A stretch of 64,000 nt of DNA from Kryptolebias marmoratus. Lineage: Eukaryota > Chordata > Actinopteri > Cyprinodontiformes > Rivulidae. The stretch lies in NCBI RefSeq assembly GCF_001649575.2, contig NC_051450.1, positions 927,899-991,898 on the forward strand, read 5' to 3'. The notes under the pieces are model-generated. The model did not search any database, was not told where the DNA came from, and worked only from the letters and a program-made list of their open reading frames with translations. The stretch's first letter is position 1, and every line of letters starts with the position of its first letter. Below are positions 59,000 through 64,000 of the stretch, in pieces. The translations under genes were made by a program, and so were the position numbers.

Positions 59000-60919
59000 A
59001 TAAATTTCGAACGGCATTTGCAAGAGCGTTTCCAAAGTCTTTGGAAATGTTCTTAAGGGTTCTTAGCCGCAGGGTCTCATTTTTGTGTCGCAGGAATATT
59101 GAACGTTTGCAAAATTAGCACGTTCTTTCAAATTAGTCACAGAGTAGTGTGGAACTCATTCTGAACCTTTCTCGATATTTTCTTTGTAACTGTAGAGTGC
59201 TAGAACTCTATTAATTTTGTCAAAATATATGCAAAACCATCAAGTTTTAGCCATATTTTACTTTGTGCAATCATGTGGTTCAGTATAAATTGAAGTGAAA
59301 ATTTGAATTTTTTTCTAACAATTTTATGACTCCAACTAGTCCTCAAACCCAGTGAAATACTACTTTTTTACCTAGCAATACTAATGCACTTTTAATAGTG
59401 CAGTTACTGGAAGAGCATTCAACTTGCTCGGCTAATCAACATACTCTTATGTATGGACCAATTACATCATCTCCCAAGAGTCCCTAGTAAGCCAAGGAAG
59501 TGCATATTCTGAAGTAGATAAAACAGACTTCATAATAGTTATGAGGATTATAAATGGCCACAGTACAAAAACAAAAAAGGTGAACCCAACTCAAATGGTT
59601 TTAAGAACTGTGCAGTGATCCCCTGCAGTCTGAAAGCACCAACTGACTACTGGCTATTTCAATATTTAGGCATCCTCATGCAGTTCTCTACAACTAAATT
59701 AAGCCCATTTTAATACTCCATGATACTGTGCTGCTGCCCCTAACAAGCACTGAGCTAGGACCCAACTGCTCCTCAGCACAACATCCTGATGCTAATAATG
59801 AAGAATGTGAGAACCTGTCTGTGATCACCAGACCTCGCAACAAGACAGAAACCATGAAGCTGCAGCCGCAAGGTGACACAAGAAGACAGACAGACTAGCT
59901 GGCAGACTAAAGCAGACAAGTAAACAGACAGACAAACAGGGCTGGGGGCAATGCCCCCGATAGCAATGACACGAGCCAGTGCCTCCCAACCGCAACACAC
60001 AGAACAAGCCAGACTGAGCAGGCAGGAGGGGAGTGGGTGGCTTTGAAATGACTGAATATAGACACAGTGCATCCCGCTCACCTCAAACACAGAGCCTGTA
60101 ATGACTGGAGACATAGCTGCCTTCCCTAGAGAGAAAAACAAAAGGGGGGTGTGGGGCTCAGCAGCACCTCTTCCACCAACAAAACTCTAATAGCTCGGGC
60201 TGAATATACAACAGCAATGGCAACAACAACCCAAATAAGCCGTGACAGCTCATGGAGCACCTGAGCAAGTTCTTAATTGATCATTCTTGGCTGGAGACTT
60301 CCCACTCCTCTCTTCCATCCAACACACGCACTCTTCTCATGCATACTACTCTCACATGTTTGCATCCTGGCTATTCTTAGTTCCGCTGTGAGCTGGTATT
60401 CTAGGCTCAGCAGCTTCAGCTGTAAACATATTCCAGAAACATTTATTCATAGAGAATGCAAGGAGTCTGTCTGATATGAAGTTGTTATACAAGACTTACA
60501 GAGGAAGATAAATTTGTTGGTACCTTTACAGCTCATTGAAACAATGCTTCAATTTTCATGAAAAGTGATTATGTTAAAAACAATTGTCTAATGTTTATCT
60601 GCATGCCTGTAGTACGTGATGGATTAAGCAAAAATGTGAAAATAAATGATTTGTTGTTTAGTATAAACAAATTTCCTAATACCATTAAAGGGAAGACAAT
60701 TTTTGCTTTAAAAACATGTTTCAAACTAAGTGTTTGACCTTAATTTGTATCATAGGTACCGTTTACCTTTTTATCAACCATGCAACCCATTTAAAGGGAA
60801 CAAACATCCTAGTTTGGTATTGTTGTGCTTGCCACACTGAACATAGAACAGAGAACACAAAAGCAGAGCTGTGTGAGGAGCTCAGAAAGAAATTATAGCT
60901 ATCCATATTACAGGTAAAG
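59000..60919. other. Intergenic, no gene recognised
   Basis: Contains GACAGACA-type simple sequence near 59890-59945. No coding signal. Confidence 0.45.
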
Positions 60920-61390
60920 GCTAAAAGACTATTTTCAAGCAGATTCATTCTCCTCTGATTACAGCTGACAATATTATAAAAAAGTATAAAGTTCCTGGGA
61001 CTTTGTCCAACCTCCCAGGACATGGACACAAGAGGACATGCAACCTCAGGTTGTTCAGATGGATAGGGCAGATGGTAGAAAGAGCCAAGAAAACAATCCA
61101 AAACCATTCAAGCTGTTCTCCAAGGTCAAGGTACGTCACTTTCTGATCGTACCATCCATTGCTTTGTAAACCATAATTGACTCCATGGAAGAAGACTCAA
61201 GAGAGGTCCACTATTGACAGAAAAACACACAAGGAAAGCCAGACTAGAATTCACGAAAATGCATGATGACAAGCTCCAAAGTTTCTGGCAACAATACGAC
61301 ATAATTGGAGCTTTTTGGCCAGTTGCATCAGCTGTGTGTTTTTTTTTTATTGTGGAAGGATACTTACAAATTTATTGGCATCTGTATTTG
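60920..61390 (+). pseudogene. Tc1-like transposase fragment
   Basis: Translated pieces include LSDRTIHCF, LTEKHTRKARLEFTKMHDDK and QSFWQQYD, matching the linker between the DNA-binding and catalytic domains of a Tc1 enzyme. Many stops. The catalytic core is missing after 61300. Confidence 0.6.
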
Positions 61391-62380
61391 TAAAATCCAG
61401 CTCTGAAGCAGACATGCAGTGAAGGCATGCCTGACATTAGCCTGAAGCCTGCTGTACTATTGTGAGAATTAATTAACAGTCATGGCAGATTTTAGCACAG
61501 TTATTTGTGACTTTCTGTACATAGGTGTGATATGTGGGTCAGTGGGGAGCAACGCGGCTGGGTGTCATGTCATCCCATGCTATCAGCCAGTGACAGCCGC
61601 TTGGAGCAACCTCCATAAGCGCGCTGATCTCCACTGAACCTGCTGACCAGCGCAGTTAATGTTCCCTCTCTTTACAGCTGCCTAATCCGGGAATTTAACA
61701 ATGCGCACGGCCTTCCAAACCAGGGATCAAATTCTCTCGGTTGACAGTGTGTTAGCTCAGGCAGCACATGCAGCCCCGGCCTTGTGCCCACCCACAAAGC
61801 TGAGCAGCTGAAATTCACACACTCATACCCTGACACTCTTCGCACTGCAGTCACATGCAACACTGAGTAACAGAAGGATGCTAATGGGAGCTCCTCTTTG
61901 ATTTTGTTTCCAGATAGTTTTCACTGTCTCTTCTTCTCCAACTCCTTTGTGTGTTTTTTTCTTGTCCTTACCTGGCTAACCTTTAGAAATACATTTAAAC
62001 CAGTTGAGATGTCAGGTCTTTAACTTGTATTATGTCTTCTGACATTGAGGGAAAAGGTGAGAAGAGAGTTTGCACAGTATCAATGGGGTTTAAATCTACC
62101 AAGAATAAAGACGGGGAAACCAGACACATCCCAAAATGCAATTAGACCACACAGCAGTTTGAGAGCAATGCAATTAGAGAGTGTCATTTTCAAGTTTTAT
62201 TTTCGTGCTTTGAGTCAGCCACCCTTCCAGTTCTAGCTTTTTACTTCAGGCTATCACAAGGTCAGATAGAAAAGATACCCTCCACTTGTGTCAGAACCTC
62301 TCAGCTGTGTGAGGTAATTACTGGTGTCCTTTATATTTGATGTGAAATGGGGGACGGTAACCTTTAGTGTTTGCCTGTTA
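61391..62380. other. Intergenic; complex stretch
   Basis: Sequence 61540-61870 is GC-richer and non-repetitive, a possible regulatory or conserved element. No gene. Confidence 0.4.
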
Positions 62381-62403
62381 GCCCCCCCCCCCCCCCCCCC
62401 CCC

Positions 62404-62459
62404 NNNNNNNNNNNNNNNNNNNNNNNNNNNNNNNNNNNNNNNNNNNNNNNNNNNNNNNN
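62404..62459. other. Assembly gap (56 N)
   Basis: Flanked on both sides by poly-C and followed by a (CA)n run; frames across it are artefacts. Confidence 0.99.
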
Positions 62460-62468
62460 CTCCCTCCC

Positions 62469-62499
<31 letters not shown>

Positions 62500-62519
62500 A
62501 CACACACACTTTTCTCAGC

Positions 62520-63657
62520 ACTCCTGCCCTCGATTGCTGCCACCTCCGTCCGCTCCGCTCCTGGGAATATGAATGGAAAACAGGAGGCTCACTTTGGAGG
62601 GAAATGTAAAGTGTGTAAGTGTGCTTGAGTGCCAGCTGGTGCCCTGGGATTGGTTAAACATCTATTGGCCAAATGGCACCCTGTCATTGCTGTGAAGCGA
62701 GATGACACTGTTTGATGGGACCTGCTGTCCGGGGGAGGATGGCAAAGGCATCAGGATACATGCTGTGGTTGTATTTATAGCTGAAGCATTCTGCCACTGG
62801 AGTTGGATCTTCAATGGCAATATGTATGAGTACAATACAGTATTTACCGATTTGAAGGTAAAACAAAACTAGACCTAAAGTTTCGTTTTAACATGCCTGT
62901 TATTAGCTCAACTAAATTATGACCAAATTATTTTAGTGTTCCATAATATTGTGCATTTTCTGGTACATGTATTTTCCAAATACATGTGCCCATGTATTTT
63001 ACATGTATTTTCCAAACACATGTGCCCAAAATGTAGGACAGTTTAATCTGTTGAGTAAACATAAAAGTAATGGTAAAATGTGCTAAATGGTAATATTTCT
63101 GCCTGCTGACTTATTGAAATTATTATTTATACATTATTGTACAAAAAAGCCATCCATCCAGCCATCCAGCCATCCAGCCATCCAGCCAGCCGGCCAGCTT
63201 CCAGTTATCAAAGGTCAAATTGCAAAGGCAACAGGTCCAGGAGGGAAACAGAAACATCCCTCTCCCTAGTGACACTCTCCAACTCCTCGTGGTGGATCCC
63301 ACGACTTTCCAAGGTTAGAGACGACATATATGTCCTGTCCTGGGAAGTCTAAATCAAAAGTTATTGTCCCAGATAACAGTCCAAGTAATTTAAGATTAAG
63401 TATGAGTCTCAAACCATTTTTTTTGCATTTTTTACTGTACAGATTGGCACATTACATACAAGTACATAAAAGGTAATAAAATCAATGCTATTATCAGGTA
63501 CTGTGGCTTCAACAGGTCCAAAAGGTGAAGAAAACCTATTTCCTCCACCATTGCAACAACTTGGTTATCCAGAGCAATGAATTCAGTCACCTGTAATCCT
63601 TTTTGCCTTTCACTGTCTGGTGGAATCTGTGTGTGCCTGTGTGTGTGTGTGTGTGTG

Positions 63658-63696
<39 letters not shown>

Positions 63697-64000
63697 AGCT
63701 GTGCTATTTTAAAGAGTTAGCTCTGTGTACTCAGCTAATTTTTGGATTTTAAATTTCTAATTAACCCTCCTGGAGCCCTCAAAAGAGAGCAAGACAAAGA
63801 GAGGCTTGCAACTTCGCGTCAATCTAAAGGCCACGGGATGGTTAATTTAGTGGTAATGAATGTAGCACTGTCATTAATACCAAGAGAAATATCCAAATTG
63901 CAAATGTTGCAAAAAGAGACAGAACTGTTTTCATTTTCTATTGTAAAATAGTTGTACACCGCAAATATGTTGGCATGTTGCAGCACAATGTTTAAAAGCA
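62520..64000. other. Intergenic with simple repeats
   Basis: Contains a 28-bp unit repeated at 62965-62992 and 63001-63028, a CATC/CAGC tetranucleotide run (63149-63198) and a compound (GT)n run (63628-63695). Sequence 63720-63860 is complex and could be conserved non-coding DNA. No gene recognised. Confidence 0.5.
63628..63695. repeat. Compound (GT)n microsatellite
   Basis: GT runs separated by GCCT, the last about 17 units. Confidence 0.97.

Noticed and set aside
62254..62628. Proline- or glycine-rich frames across the second gap
   Set aside because: Artefacts of poly-C and N bases with a (CA)n run.

Overview
This window is eukaryotic nuclear DNA, almost certainly from a ray-finned (teleost) fish. 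It is AT-rich with long gene-free stretches, GT-AG introns and many microsatellites. Its mobile elements are of the fish kind: piggyBac, hAT, Tc1/mariner, LTR, LINE and tRNA-SINE copies. There is no bacterial operon structure. Two assembly gaps (3668-4573 and 62404-62459) sit against poly-C runs. The species cannot be named from the sequence; the repeat types look percomorph-like, which is inference.

The one host protein-coding gene I can defend fully is klf6 on the minus strand (coding exons 43126-43025, 41568-40983, 40186-40063, 39903-39852; 287 aa). It encodes a Kruppel-like zinc-finger transcription factor. Its 5' end lies in a GC-richer region holding an E-box, a GC box and several CCAAT boxes. 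The same region carries a clean TATA box pointing the other way, so a divergent plus-strand transcript is likely. A perfect 15-base CTCF core match lies in the 3' part of the gene, and a weaker one lies upstream.

Layout. 1-2078: LTR element lacking visible gag-pol, whose internal ORFs are built of tandem repeats. 2631-6107: piggyBac copy with a nested hAT end and an assembly gap. 6108-11857: intergenic with repeat scraps. 11858-14270: complete hAT transposon with an intact 645-aa transposase, perfect terminal repeats and a perfect 8-bp target duplication. 14271-39850: mostly non-coding, with a broken Tc1 element (16175-17365), a LINE reverse-transcriptase scrap, a tRNA-derived SINE (30440-30769), a diverged repeat family that occurs as tandem pairs, and a 22-codon fragment of histone H3 (34454). 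39852-43126: klf6. 44485-46393: second piggyBac copy. 46590-48300: minus-strand Tc1. 48747-49130: unrecognised ORF with possible splice sites. 49842-51250: another Tc1 ruin containing a 34-bp perfect hairpin. 51250-64000: non-coding, with two more Tc1 ruins and a solo LTR (58541-58993) bounded by a 5-bp duplication.

No multi-gene system is encoded here. The best leads are the young, apparently intact hAT copy, the tandem repeats of the LTR element that all have periods divisible by three, the perfect estrogen-response-element palindromes carried by the piggyBac copies (three of them 1.4-3.2 kb upstream of the klf6 start codon), the hidden histone H3 tail, and the divergent promoter.
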